A stretch of 64,000 bases of DNA from Achromobacter insolitus (lineage in GTDB: Bacteria > Pseudomonadota > Gammaproteobacteria > Burkholderiales > Burkholderiaceae_B), in the NCBI RefSeq assembly GCF_002209555.1, contig NZ_NJIF01000002.1:62001-126000 (forward strand), in the 5' to 3' direction. Numbering within the stretch: the first letter of the stretch is position 1; each line of letters begins with the position of its first letter. A program made the translations under genes and the position numbers. Positions 25,022 through 33,743 of the stretch are shown in pieces. A model generated the notes under the pieces. The model saw only the letters and a program-made list of their open reading frames with translations, was not told where the DNA came from and did not search any database.

Positions 25022-26302
25022 TCAGCGGGCCGGGGTCTGGAAGCTGACCTGCGCCGGACGGCCGGGCAGATTCAGCGTTGCCGTGGCGGGCGGCGTGGTA
25101 GCCACCACCTGGCCGGCGCGCAGCACCATCAGGCGCGTGGCGCGCAAGCGCAGGGCCTCGACGGCATCGCGCGCCTGCAGCAGCACCAGATCGGCGCGCT
25201 TGCCGACCGCGAGGCCGGTTTCGTCCAGGCCCAGGATCTTCGCGGGCGTGGTGGTCACGGCCTCGAAACAGGCGCGCATGGCGTCCTGCCCCGTCATCTG
25301 GGCCACGTGCAGGCCCATGTGCGCCACTTCCAACATGTCTCCGGATCCCAGGCTGTACCAGGGATCCATCACGCAGTCGTGGCCGAAGGCCACGGGCACG
25401 CCGGCGGCCAGCAGCTCGGGCACGCGCGTCATGCCGCGGCGCTTGGGATAGGTGTCGTGGCGGCCCTGCAGCGTGATGTTGATCAGCGGGTTGGCAATGG
25501 CGGCCACGCCGGCTTCTCGCATCAGCGGGATCAGCTTGGAAACGTAGTAGTTGTCCATGGAATGCATGGACGTCAGGTGCGAGCCGGTTACGCGGCCCTG
25601 CAAGCCCAGGCGCTGGGCATGGTAGGCCAGCGTTTCGATGTGGCGCGACAGCGGGTCGTCGCTTTCGTCACAGTGCATGTCCACGCGCAGGCCGCGTTCG
25701 GCGGCCAGTTCGCAGAGGATGCGCACCGATTCCGCGCCGTCCTGCATGGTGCGCTCGAAATGCGGAATGCCGCCCACTACGTCCACGCCCATGTCCAGGG
25801 CGCGCTTGAGGTTGTCGAGGGCGCCGGGGGCGCGCAGCACGCCGTCCTGCGGAAAAGCCACCAGTTGCAGGGCCAGGTAAGGCTTGACCTTCTCGCGTAC
25901 GTGCAACAGCGCTTCGGTGGCCAGGAGGCGCGGGTCGCACACGTCCACGTGCGAGCGGATGGCCAGCAGGCCGCGGGCAACGGCCCAGTCGCAATAGGCC
26001 AGCGCGCGCTCGACCAGCGCTTCCTGCGTCAAGAGCGGCTTCAGTTCGCCCCACAGCGCGATGCCTTCGAGCAGCGTGCCCGACTGGTTCACGCGGGGCA
26101 GTCCGAAGGACAGCGTGGAATCCATATGGAAGTGCGCGTCCACGAAAGGCGGCGACACCAGCTGGCCGCCCGCGTCCACGGTCTGCGCGGCCTCGGCCTT
26201 CAGCGCCGGCTCCAACGCCACGATGCGGCCATTGGCGATGCCGATGTCAATATTCTGCCGGCCATCGGGCAGCGTGCAATGTCTAAGAATCAGATCGAGC
26301 AT
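25022..26302 (-). CDS. Cytosine deaminase-like amidohydrolase (CodA family)
   Basis: This 426-residue metal-dependent deaminase of the CodA group has metal ligands in VDAHFHMD (HxH), then MHCDESDD with the catalytic Glu and a further His, and Asp in FGHDCVMDPW. AFPQDG corresponds to the substrate-contacting Gln loop of E. coli CodA. The residue after the metal-binding Asp is Cys, where E. coli has Asp314, a known specificity position, so the base deaminated may not be cytosine. It closes the minus-strand purine/nucleoside importer operon, 157 bp after the last permease. ATG 26302 has AAGGA upstream. Confidence 0.83.
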   Translation of the reverse strand: MLDLILRHCTLPDGRQNIDIGIANGRIVALEPALKAEAAQTVDAGGQLVSPPFVDAHFHMDSTLSFGLPRVNQSGTLLEGIALWGELKPLLTQEALVERALAYCDWAVARGLLAIRSHVDVCDPRLLATEALLHVREKVKPYLALQLVAFPQDGVLRAPGALDNLKRALDMGVDVVGGIPHFERTMQDGAESVRILCELAAERGLRVDMHCDESDDPLSRHIETLAYHAQRLGLQGRVTGSHLTSMHSMDNYYVSKLIPLMREAGVAAIANPLINITLQGRHDTYPKRRGMTRVPELLAAGVPVAFGHDCVMDPWYSLGSGDMLEVAHMGLHVAQMTGQDAMRACFEAVTTTPAKILGLDETGLAVGKRADLVLLQARDAVEALRLRATRLMVLRAGQVVATTPPATATLNLPGRPAQVSFQTPAR

Positions 26303-26385
26303 GGAATTCCTTGCGGAAGGTTTCTGTTGTTCATGGTACTGCGCCCCCGCCACAGCAAACCGGCGTACCCGATCCGGGTCGCACG

Positions 26386-26453
26386 GAGCCGGCTCCGCCG
26401 GTCCGTAGCGACGCCCCCTTGAGGGGGAAGCGCGCAGCGCTTCGGGGGTGGGC
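26386..26453 (-). repeat. Dispersed intergenic repeat, copy 1
   Basis: About 68 bp that align well with 56315-56382. Shared landmarks are CCGGCT-CCGGTCC, CCCCTTGAGGGGG and CGGGGGTGGGCC. The internal inverted repeats (CCCCCTTGAGGGGG, GCGCGCAGCGC) can fold into hairpins. It begins 7 bases beyond the stop of the minus-strand permease gene, so it may help end or trim that transcript. Confidence 0.75.
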
Positions 26454-26459
26454 CCTTCT

Positions 26460-27410
26460 CTATCTTTCGCCTTTACGGTAGGGCTTCATCAGCGCTTGCG
26501 GGTAGGCGGCGCGGCGCGCCATCACCACCAGGGCGAGGATGGACAGGACGTAGGGCAGCATCAGATAGACCTGGTACGGCAACTCCGGCAGGCCGGGCAG
26601 AGCTGCGCCGCCTTGCTGCATGCGCAATTGCAGCGCGTCGAAGAAGGCGAAGATCAGCGCGCCCAGCAGCGCTTTGCCGGGCCGCCATGAGGCAAACACG
26701 ACCAGCGCCACGCAGACCCAGCCGCGGCCGTTGACCATATTGAAGAAGAAGGCGTTGAACGCCGCCAGCGTCAGGAAGCTGCCCGCCACGCCCATGAGCG
26801 CCGAACCGGCAACGATGGCGCCCATGCGCAGGCGCGTCACCGACAGGCCCTGCCCTTCGGCCGCTGCCGGATTCTCACCCACCATGCGGATCGCCAGGCC
26901 GACCGGCGTGCGGTTCAGTACCCAGGCCAGCAACGGGACCGCGGCCAAGGCCAGCAAGGTCATGGGCGTCTGTCCCGCGAGCACCGGTCCGATGATGGGA
27001 ATGCCATCCAGGAATTTCATTTCGGCGAACGGCGTGATCGTGGGCGGCGTGTTCACGCTGGGGAAGGTGACGCGGTATGCGAAGTAGCTCAGGCTGGTGG
27101 CCAGCAGCGTCACGCCCAGGCCCGACACGTGTTGCGACAGGCCCAGCGGAACGGTCAGCACGGCGTGCAGCAGCCCGAACACCGCGCCTGCCAGTGCGGC
27201 GGCGAGCACGCCCACGTATAACGGCGCGCCCAGGTACACCACCAGCCAGCCCGTAAAGGCGCCAGCGGCCATGATGCCTTCGATGCCCAGGTTCAGCACG
27301 CCCGCGCGTTCGCACAGCAGGACACCCAGCGTGCCCAGTATCAGCGGCGTCGCCAGGCGCAGCACCGCCACCCAGAACGCCGAAGAACTCATCAGATCCA
27401 TCCATTCCAT
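26460..27410 (-). CDS. Nucleoside-type ABC transporter permease, second subunit
   Basis: This 316-residue permease of the branched-chain/nucleoside (BPD_transp_2) class has about eight to ten helices. LCERAGVLNLGIEGIMAAGAF at ~35-55 is the hallmark of the NupQ/YufQ-type subunit, and GLAIRMVGENPAAAEGQGL is the coupling loop. It starts 10 bases after the other permease's stop and completes the channel. Confidence 0.9.
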   Translation of the reverse strand: MEWMDLMSSSAFWVAVLRLATPLILGTLGVLLCERAGVLNLGIEGIMAAGAFTGWLVVYLGAPLYVGVLAAALAGAVFGLLHAVLTVPLGLSQHVSGLGVTLLATSLSYFAYRVTFPSVNTPPTITPFAEMKFLDGIPIIGPVLAGQTPMTLLALAAVPLLAWVLNRTPVGLAIRMVGENPAAAEGQGLSVTRLRMGAIVAGSALMGVAGSFLTLAAFNAFFFNMVNGRGWVCVALVVFASWRPGKALLGALIFAFFDALQLRMQQGGAALPGLPELPYQVYLMLPYVLSILALVVMARRAAYPQALMKPYRKGER

Positions 27411-27420
27411 GGCGCGCTCC

Positions 27421-28494
27421 TCAGGCCCGGTTGCGGCGCAGGCGGTACTGCGCGAATAGCGTCGCGACCAGCATGGCGAGCAACGAAGTGGCGACGATGA
27501 CGTCGGCGATGTAGTTCGGCACCGCGATGGCGCGGCTCATGCTGTCCGCGCCCACCAGCATGCCGGCGACGAACAGGCTGGCCAGGATCACGCCCAACGG
27601 ATGCAGGCCGGCAAGCATGGCGACCACCACGCCGGTGTAGCCATAGCCCGGAGACATGTCCAGCGTGACGTAGCCCGTGCGGCCGGCCACTTCGATCGCG
27701 CCGGCCAGGCCGGCCAGCGCGCCCGACAGCATGGCGGTGCCCAGCATCACGCGGTTCACGGGCAGCCCCAGGAAGCGGGAGGCATGCGCATTTGCGCCGA
27801 CCGCGCGCATCTGGAAACCGAATACCGTGTAGCGATTCAACAACCACAGTCCCAGCGCCAGGCCCGCCGCCCATAGCAGGCCGGTGTGGGCGCGCGTGCG
27901 CTCGATCAGCTTGCCGAGTTCCAGATCGCCATTGAGGGCCACGGACTGCGGCCAGCCCATGGCCATGGGATCCTTCATGGGGCCGTCCAGCATCATCGAT
28001 ACGAACAGCAGCACGATGAAGTTGCCCAGCAGCGTCGTCACCACTTCATCCACGCCCAGCCGGGTCTTGAGGAGGGCGGGAATCAGCAGCAGCAAGGCGC
28101 CAGCCAGCGCCGCCGCCAGCATCATGCCGGCAAAGAGCGCAGGCACGGGCAGGTCGAAGCCTGTGCCGTCGTGCAGGCCGCCCACTGCGACCGCGGCGAG
28201 CGCGCCCAGGTACAGCTGGCCTTCGGCGCCGATGTTGTAGAAGCGCGCGCGGAACGCCACGGCGCAAGCCAGGCCGGTCAGCATCAGCGGGGTGGCTCGG
28301 GTCAGCGTTTCCGACAACGCGAAGCGCGAACCGAACGCGCCTTCGAACAGCAAGGCGTAGGTGCGGCCCACGGGGGCGCCGGCCCAGGCCACCAGAAGGG
28401 TGCAGACCGCCAGCGTGAAGGCGATGGCCGCGAAGGGCGCCACGGCCAGCGCCAGGCGGCTGGGCTCCGGACGGCGTTCCAGGATCAGTTTCAT
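27421..28494 (-). CDS. Nucleoside-type ABC transporter permease, first subunit
   Basis: This 357-residue permease of the NupP/YufP type has RATPLMLTGLACAVAFRARFYNIGAEGQ at ~65-92, the usual family marker, and FGFQMRAVGANAHASRFLGL as the coupling loop. The extended first 35 residues (ILERRPEPSRLALAVAPF) are typical of this larger subunit. It follows the ATPase gene by 49 bp in the operon. Confidence 0.9.
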   Translation of the reverse strand: MKLILERRPEPSRLALAVAPFAAIAFTLAVCTLLVAWAGAPVGRTYALLFEGAFGSRFALSETLTRATPLMLTGLACAVAFRARFYNIGAEGQLYLGALAAVAVGGLHDGTGFDLPVPALFAGMMLAAALAGALLLLIPALLKTRLGVDEVVTTLLGNFIVLLFVSMMLDGPMKDPMAMGWPQSVALNGDLELGKLIERTRAHTGLLWAAGLALGLWLLNRYTVFGFQMRAVGANAHASRFLGLPVNRVMLGTAMLSGALAGLAGAIEVAGRTGYVTLDMSPGYGYTGVVVAMLAGLHPLGVILASLFVAGMLVGADSMSRAIAVPNYIADVIVATSLLAMLVATLFAQYRLRRNRA

Positions 28495-28543
28495 GCGAGT
28501 AATGCTCGATAGGAGGTGGAGTCGCGCGGAAGGGAACGGGCTG

Positions 28544-30073
28544 TCATCCCCGTGTGCCTGTCATGGCCAGGCCCACCGTGGCGGGCGTCCATTCGGACAC
28601 CGGTTTCACGGCGATCAGCTTGCCGCCGCAAAGCACGGCGATGCGGTCGGCAAGCGCGAAGATCTCTTCCAGGTCCTCGGAGACCAGCAGCACGCCAGCG
28701 CCGCGCGTGCGCGCCGCCAGGAGCTGTTCGCGCACATAGGCAACCGCGCCGATGTCCAGGCCCCAGGTGGGCTGGTCGGCCACGATGAAGCGCGGTTCGC
28801 GCGCGAGCGTGCGGCCCAGGATCAGCTTCTGCATATTGCCGCCGGACAGGCTGCGCGTGCGCACGTCGAGCGATGCGGCGCGCACGTCGAACTGCTTGGC
28901 CAGGGCCTGGGCGTAGGCGCGGCCGGCGCGCGCGCGGATCAGGCCCCAGCGCGCGAAGCGCGGGTCCTTCAGGTCTTCGACGATGGCGTTTTCCCATAAC
29001 GGGCTGTCGCCGATCACGCCTTCGCCGTGGCGGTCTTCCGGAATGCGGCCCACGTGCGCGGCGGTCCAGCCGGCCGGCGTTGTGGGGGCAGCCGCATGTT
29101 CGGGGCCCAGGCGGATTGTGCCGTCCGTGGGTTGGCGCAGGCCGGTCAGCACCGACACCAGCGCCTGCTGGCCGTTGCCGGCCACGCCCGCGATCGCCAC
29201 GATTTCATGCTTGTGGATAACCAGGTCCAGGCTATCCAGGCGCGTCGCGCCGTCGCGGCCGTCGCGCACGGTGACTTGCGACAGCGTTACCACAGGCGCA
29301 GCCTGCTCGGCGGCGGCCACGGCTTCCGCATGCGGCATGACAACCTTGCGGCCCACCATCAGTTCGGCCAGTTCTGCGGGACTGGTGCTGGCGGTCTCGC
29401 GTTCGGCCACCAGCTTGCCCTGGCGCAGCACCGCCACGCGGCTGGACACCGCCATTACCTCGTCCAGCTTGTGCGAGATGAAGATCACGGCCAGGCCTTC
29501 GTCGACGAAGCCGCGCAAGGTCGCGAACAGGTCCTGCACTTCCTGCGGCGTGAGCACGGCGGTCGGCTCGTCCAGGATCAGGATGCGCGCGCCGCGATAC
29601 AGCGCCTTCAGGATTTCCACCCGCTGCTTCTCGCCGACCGACAGCGTACCCACGCGCGCATCCGGATCCACGCCCAGGCCGAAGCGTTGGCCGAGTTCGA
29701 CCAGGCGCTGCCGCGCCTTGCCGCGCCCGGACGCCAGCTTCCACAGCGATTCCGTGCCGACCATGATGTTGTCGAGCACGGTCAGGTTGTCGGCCAGCGT
29801 GAAGTGCTGATGCACCATGCCGACGCCGGCCGCCAGCGCGGCGTCGGGCCGGCCGGCGGGCAGGGACAGGCCGAAGACTTCGATACTGCCCGCGTCGGCC
29901 ACGTAATGGCCGAACAGGATGGATACCAGGGTCGATTTGCCGGCGCCGTTCTCGCCCAGCAAGGCCAACACTTCGCCCTGGCGCAGCGTGAGCGATATGT
30001 CGTCGTTGGCCGTCAGGCTGCCAAAGCGTTTGGTGATCCCTGCGAGTTGCAGGGCGAGAGGCGCTTGGTTCAT
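28544..30073 (-). CDS. Nucleoside-type ABC transporter ATPase with two ABC domains
   Basis: This 509-residue protein has two nucleotide-binding domains, as in the YufO/NupO and ribose-type importers. Domain 1 has Walker A GENGAGKST (~38-46), signature LSVGEKQRVEI and Walker B ILILDEPTAVLTPQE. Domain 2 has a degenerate Walker A (GVAGNGQQALVS), signature LSGGNMQKLIL and DQPTWGLD. The degenerate second site is normal for the family. Its start overlaps the receptor stop by 4 bases. Confidence 0.92.
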   Translation of the reverse strand: MNQAPLALQLAGITKRFGSLTANDDISLTLRQGEVLALLGENGAGKSTLVSILFGHYVADAGSIEVFGLSLPAGRPDAALAAGVGMVHQHFTLADNLTVLDNIMVGTESLWKLASGRGKARQRLVELGQRFGLGVDPDARVGTLSVGEKQRVEILKALYRGARILILDEPTAVLTPQEVQDLFATLRGFVDEGLAVIFISHKLDEVMAVSSRVAVLRQGKLVAERETASTSPAELAELMVGRKVVMPHAEAVAAAEQAAPVVTLSQVTVRDGRDGATRLDSLDLVIHKHEIVAIAGVAGNGQQALVSVLTGLRQPTDGTIRLGPEHAAAPTTPAGWTAAHVGRIPEDRHGEGVIGDSPLWENAIVEDLKDPRFARWGLIRARAGRAYAQALAKQFDVRAASLDVRTRSLSGGNMQKLILGRTLAREPRFIVADQPTWGLDIGAVAYVREQLLAARTRGAGVLLVSEDLEEIFALADRIAVLCGGKLIAVKPVSEWTPATVGLAMTGTRG

Positions 30074-31101
30074 CGTGCCGAGGACTTGGGTTCTTTGTCG
30101 TTGACCTTGACGGTGAAGCTGCCGTCCAGGATGGCTTTCTGCTTGGCCTGCACCTTGGCGATCAGGTCGGCGGGGATCTTGCTTTCGAAGGTGCCCAGGG
30201 GGGCGAGCGAGGAGCCCTTGTGCTTCATCAGCGAGTACTGACCGTAGTCATCGGCCTTGAACGTGCCGGCGCGCACCTGCTTGAGCGCTTCTTCGATGGT
30301 GGGCTCCATGCTCCACAGCGCCGAGGCCACCACGGTTTCGGGATACTGCTGCTGCGTGTCGATCACGTTGCCGATGGCCAGCTTGCCGCGTTCCTTGGCG
30401 GCGTCGGAAACGCCGAAGCGTTCGGCATAGAGCACGTCCGCGCCCTTGTCGATCATGGCGAAGGCGGCTTCCTTGGCCTTCGGGGGATCGAACCACGAAC
30501 CGATGAAGGTTACGGTGAATTCGCTCTGCGGGTTCACTTCCTTGGCGCCTTCGATGAAGGCGTGCATCAGGCGGTTCACTTCGGGAATGGGGTAGCCGCC
30601 CACCAGGCCGATCTTGCCGGTCTTGCTCATGCCGCCGGCGATCATGCCGGTCAGGTAGGCGGGTTCCTGGATGTAGTTGTCGAACACCGAGAAGTTGGGC
30701 TGCTGAGGCTTGCCCGAAGATCCCATCAGGAAAGCGGTTTGCGGATAGTCCTTGGCCACCTTGCGGGCAGCGGCTTCCACCGCAAAGGCCTCGCCCACCA
30801 CCAGCTTGTTGCCCTGTTCGGCATACTGGCGCATCACGCGCTCGTAGTCGGCGTTCGTGACGTTTTCCGAGAACGTGTATTCGATCTCACCGCGATCGCG
30901 CGCCGCGACCAGCGCCTTGTGGATACGCGACACCCATTGCTGTTCGACCGGCACCGTGTAGATGGCGGCAACCTTGGTCTTGGCGGGCGCCTGGGCCTGG
31001 GCTGCGCCCGAGAACAGCAGCGCGCCAGCGGCGGCCACGGCCAGCTTGAGCAGGCCGCGGCGGGCGATGCCGGCGACGGACGGGGTGGAAAAGGCTTTCA
31101 T
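30070..31101 (-). CDS. BMP family solute-binding protein (nucleoside/nucleobase receptor)
   Basis: This 343-residue receptor belongs to the basic membrane protein/PnrA class, which binds purine nucleosides or bases. The N-terminus (RRGLLKLAVAAAGALLFSGAAQA) has a Tat-like Arg pair and a signal peptide. KVAAIYTVPVEQQWVSRIH, FLMGSSGKPQQPNFSVFDN and GKIGLVGGYPIPEVNRLM are family landmarks. It is the first gene of the receptor-ATPase-permease-permease-deaminase operon, which therefore probably salvages a purine or pyrimidine. Confidence 0.9.
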   Translation of the reverse strand: MKAFSTPSVAGIARRGLLKLAVAAAGALLFSGAAQAQAPAKTKVAAIYTVPVEQQWVSRIHKALVAARDRGEIEYTFSENVTNADYERVMRQYAEQGNKLVVGEAFAVEAAARKVAKDYPQTAFLMGSSGKPQQPNFSVFDNYIQEPAYLTGMIAGGMSKTGKIGLVGGYPIPEVNRLMHAFIEGAKEVNPQSEFTVTFIGSWFDPPKAKEAAFAMIDKGADVLYAERFGVSDAAKERGKLAIGNVIDTQQQYPETVVASALWSMEPTIEEALKQVRAGTFKADDYGQYSLMKHKGSSLAPLGTFESKIPADLIAKVQAKQKAILDGSFTVKVNDKEPKSSAR

Positions 31102-31573
31102 GCGGGTGACTCCTACGCGGGGAGGGAAAGGGATAGGGATTGGAGACGATGCGCGCTTGGCGCCGGCCCGCGCGCGGCGTGAGCGCGCGCGTTGCCCCGG
31201 CCCGGTTCCATAAGACGGTCGCCGGCAGGCGTGCCGGGACTAGCGTACGGAAACGAAGGCGTGGGATCGGTCATCGGATGGGAGCGCCAGGAGACGCGCC
31301 CCATCCGAATGGTCGGGTTCGCAGCCAGCCCTGGCGAAGCAAGTTGTATGCCATGGGGCGTTCCCGCGACAAGTCGGGGAAACCTGATGGCCGGGCAGGA
31401 TTATAGGCACCCTGGCGGGGATTGGTGGCACCACGGCGGTGCGCGCCGTCCCACGGGGTGGACAGGACGCGCGTGGAACGCCCCGTTGCGGCCGCCAGCC
31501 CCCCATCCAGGGTCCGCGCGCCTAAAATCGCATATATGAGCCGCGCGCGTGGCGCGGCACGCTGGAAGACCCG
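31102..31573. other. 472-bp divergent intergenic region with no gene seen
   Basis: This gap separates the minus-strand nucleoside importer from the plus-strand DedA-rhodanese gene. I find no riboswitch fold and no gene of normal codon pattern. It holds one inverted repeat, 9-bp arms TCGGATGGG (31274-31282) and CCCATCCGA (31300-31308), about 180 bp before the BMP gene. TAAAAT at about 31523 could be the -10 box of the DedA gene. Confidence 0.5.
31274..31308. promoter_or_regulatory. Inverted repeat upstream of the nucleoside importer
   Basis: Nine-base perfect arms, TCGGATGGG and CCCATCCGA, are separated by 17 bases. The stem can be lengthened by CAT/ATG past a one-base bulge. It could be an operator for the BMP operon or a transcript hairpin; no regulator gene lies next to it. 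Confidence 0.35.
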
Positions 31574-32503
31574 ATGCAAGATATACAACTGCTGCTGGAA
31601 CAGTACGGCGGGTGGCTGGTGTTCGCCAATGTGCTGGTCGAGCAGGCCGGCCTGCCGGTGCCCGCCTACCCCATGCTGATCGCCGCGGGGGCGCTGGCTG
31701 GCGCGGGCGGGTGGCTCACTCCCTGGCTGGCCGCCACCGTCGCCTGCCTGCTGGCCGACAGCCTCTGGTATGCGGCGGGCCAGCGCTACGGCTCGCGCCT
31801 GCTGGGCGTGATCTGCAAGATGTCGCTATCGCAGGATTCCTGCATCCGGCAGACGCAGCGCCTGTACTTGCGCATCGGCGTGCGCGCGTTGCTGGTGTGC
31901 AAATTCCTGCCGGGCGCGGGCGCCTTGTCCACGGTCATGGCGGGACTGACGGGTACGCCCTACCGTCGTTTCCTGGGCTACGACCTGGTTGGGTCCCTGA
32001 TCTGGTCTGGCTCGGCCCTGCTGCTGGGCGGCCTGTTCCATAACGTGGTGAATGACGTCCTGGAGATCCTGGGCACCTACGGCGCGATGGGACTGGGCGT
32101 GCTTGCGGCCGTGCTGGCGCTGTACATCCTGGCGCGCTTCCTGCGCCGGCGTATCCTGCTGCGCAGCCTGCGTGTGATTCCGCGCCTGTCGGTGGACGAA
32201 CTGATGCAATGGCGCCAGGACGGCCGCAACGCGCTGGTCTTCGATGTGCGCCCCGAAGCGTTGCGCGAAGAGCAGCGCATCCCCGGCGCGATCGCCGTGG
32301 ACCTGAAGGCGCCCTTGCCGTCACTGGATGCCGAGGCGCTGGATTCGGACATCGTCGTGTACTGCGCCTGCCCCAACGAGGTGTCGGCCGCGCTGCTGGC
32401 GTCGCGCCTGCGCGCCGCCGGCTATCCCAAGACTTGGGCCCTGCGAGGCGGATACCAGGCCTGGCGGGAACACGAACACCCGCTGCCCCCGCAAGGCGCA
32501 TAA
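31574..32503 (+). CDS. DedA family membrane protein fused to a rhodanese domain
   Basis: This 309-residue protein has two parts. Residues 1-~195 are a DedA/VTT membrane protein (QAGLPVPAYPMLIAAGAL, then KFLPGAGALSTVMAGLTG and the YDLVGSLIW segment). DedA proteins are undecaprenyl-phosphate or phospholipid flippases. Residues ~205-305 are a rhodanese domain (VFDVRPEALREEQRIPGAIAVD) with its active-site Cys in VVYCACPNEVSAA. The loop therefore has a normal Cys nucleophile and the domain may be active. The fusion occurs in other Burkholderiales. The gene stands alone. Confidence 0.87.
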   Translation: MQDIQLLLEQYGGWLVFANVLVEQAGLPVPAYPMLIAAGALAGAGGWLTPWLAATVACLLADSLWYAAGQRYGSRLLGVICKMSLSQDSCIRQTQRLYLRIGVRALLVCKFLPGAGALSTVMAGLTGTPYRRFLGYDLVGSLIWSGSALLLGGLFHNVVNDVLEILGTYGAMGLGVLAAVLALYILARFLRRRILLRSLRVIPRLSVDELMQWRQDGRNALVFDVRPEALREEQRIPGAIAVDLKAPLPSLDAEALDSDIVVYCACPNEVSAALLASRLRAAGYPKTWALRGGYQAWREHEHPLPPQGA

Positions 32504-32554
32504 TTCCGCCATGAGCCCGCGCGGACGGCGGGCAGCCAACACGGAGAGACAGGC

Positions 32555-33481
32555 ATGCGGATTTTGTTCTTGGGCGCCGGCGGCACCGGCGGGTATTTCG
32601 GCGGGCGCGCGGCCCAGGCGGGCGCGGACGTGACCTTTCTGGTGCGCGAGCCGCGCGCCGCACGGATCCGCGAACAGGGCCTGCGCATCAAAAGCCCGTT
32701 GGGCGACGCCACGCTGCATCCTCAGCTGGTCACGCACCAGACCCTGCAAGGCAGCTACGACGTGGTGGTGCTGAGCTGCAAGGCCTATGACCTGGCCAGC
32801 GCCATCGAGGCCATCCGCCCCGCGCTCGGTCCGGATACCGCGGTGCTACCCATCATGAACGGCGTGCTTCAGTACGACGTGCTGGACCGCGAATTCGAGC
32901 CGCACCGGGTGCTGGGCGGCCTGTGCCAGATCAACGCCACGCTGGGCGCGGATGGCGAGGTGGTGCACCTGGGCAAGCATGCCAGCATCGTTTTCGGCGA
33001 GCGCGCCGGCCCCGCCCGCAGCGCGCGCTGCGAAGCATTGGAACAGGCCCTGGCCGGCGGCGAATACGTCAGCCGCCTGAGCACCGACATCTACCAGGAC
33101 ATCTGGGAAAAATACGTGTTCCTGACGACGCTGGCCGCGGCCACCTGCCTGATGCGCGGCACGGTCGGACAGATCGCTTCCACCGACGACGGCATCGACA
33201 TCCTGACCGGGCTGTTGCAGGAATCGCAGGCGGTTGCCGCCGCCTCGGGCCATGCGGTGCGCGCGGAAGCGGACGCGTCGGCGCGCAAGCTGCTGACCGA
33301 CCGCACCCAACCGATGACGGCCTCGATGTTCCGCGACCTTAGCCAGGGCCTGCCCGTCGAGGCGGATCACATCGTTGGCGACATGGTCCGCCGCGCCCGC
33401 ACCCTGGGCGTGGACGCGACCGCGCTGCGCACGGCATATGCGCATCTGCAGGTCTACCAGGCGCGCCGCGCCGCGGCTTGA
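32555..33481 (+). CDS. Ketopantoate reductase family protein (PanE/ApbA)
   Basis: This 308-residue NADPH enzyme starts MRILFLGAGGTGGYFGGRAA, the GxGxxG dinucleotide site. The C-terminal ApbA domain runs ~175-305, and the catalytic Lys lies in IWEKYVFLTTLAA. SMFRDLSQGLPVEADHIVGD carries the expected Ser, Asp and Glu. It may make pantoate or reduce another 2-oxoacid; genomes of this group hold several paralogues, so I leave the symbol empty. Confidence 0.87.
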   Translation: MRILFLGAGGTGGYFGGRAAQAGADVTFLVREPRAARIREQGLRIKSPLGDATLHPQLVTHQTLQGSYDVVVLSCKAYDLASAIEAIRPALGPDTAVLPIMNGVLQYDVLDREFEPHRVLGGLCQINATLGADGEVVHLGKHASIVFGERAGPARSARCEALEQALAGGEYVSRLSTDIYQDIWEKYVFLTTLAAATCLMRGTVGQIASTDDGIDILTGLLQESQAVAAASGHAVRAEADASARKLLTDRTQPMTASMFRDLSQGLPVEADHIVGDMVRRARTLGVDATALRTAYAHLQVYQARRAAA

Positions 33482-33615
33482 TGCCTGTTCCGGGGGCCCC
33501 CTGTTCAACCGGGGCCGCCGGGAGCACACTGGCATTGGCAGGCGTGGTCCGCCCCGGCAGACCGCCGCTTTGTCCCGTTCCATCCGCGCTTTCCCGCTAT
33601 TGATGCATAGAATGC

Positions 33616-33645
33616 AAAAAACTCGTCCAGTTTTACGGGTTTTTT
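33616..33645 (+). terminator. Intrinsic terminator, probably bidirectional
   Basis: AAAAAACTCGT pairs with ACGGGTTTTTT around an 8-base loop, with one T-G wobble. The T-run follows on the plus strand. It lies 135 bases after the ketopantoate-reductase-like gene. Confidence 0.75.
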
Positions 33646-33743
33646 GATCGGATTTGAACGAATAGTATGGCTTTGCCTGAGCCGGGGCGCGTAACGCCGC
33701 AAGTCGCGGCGGCCCGGGCTTTCCCTTCCCAAGGAGCAAGACC

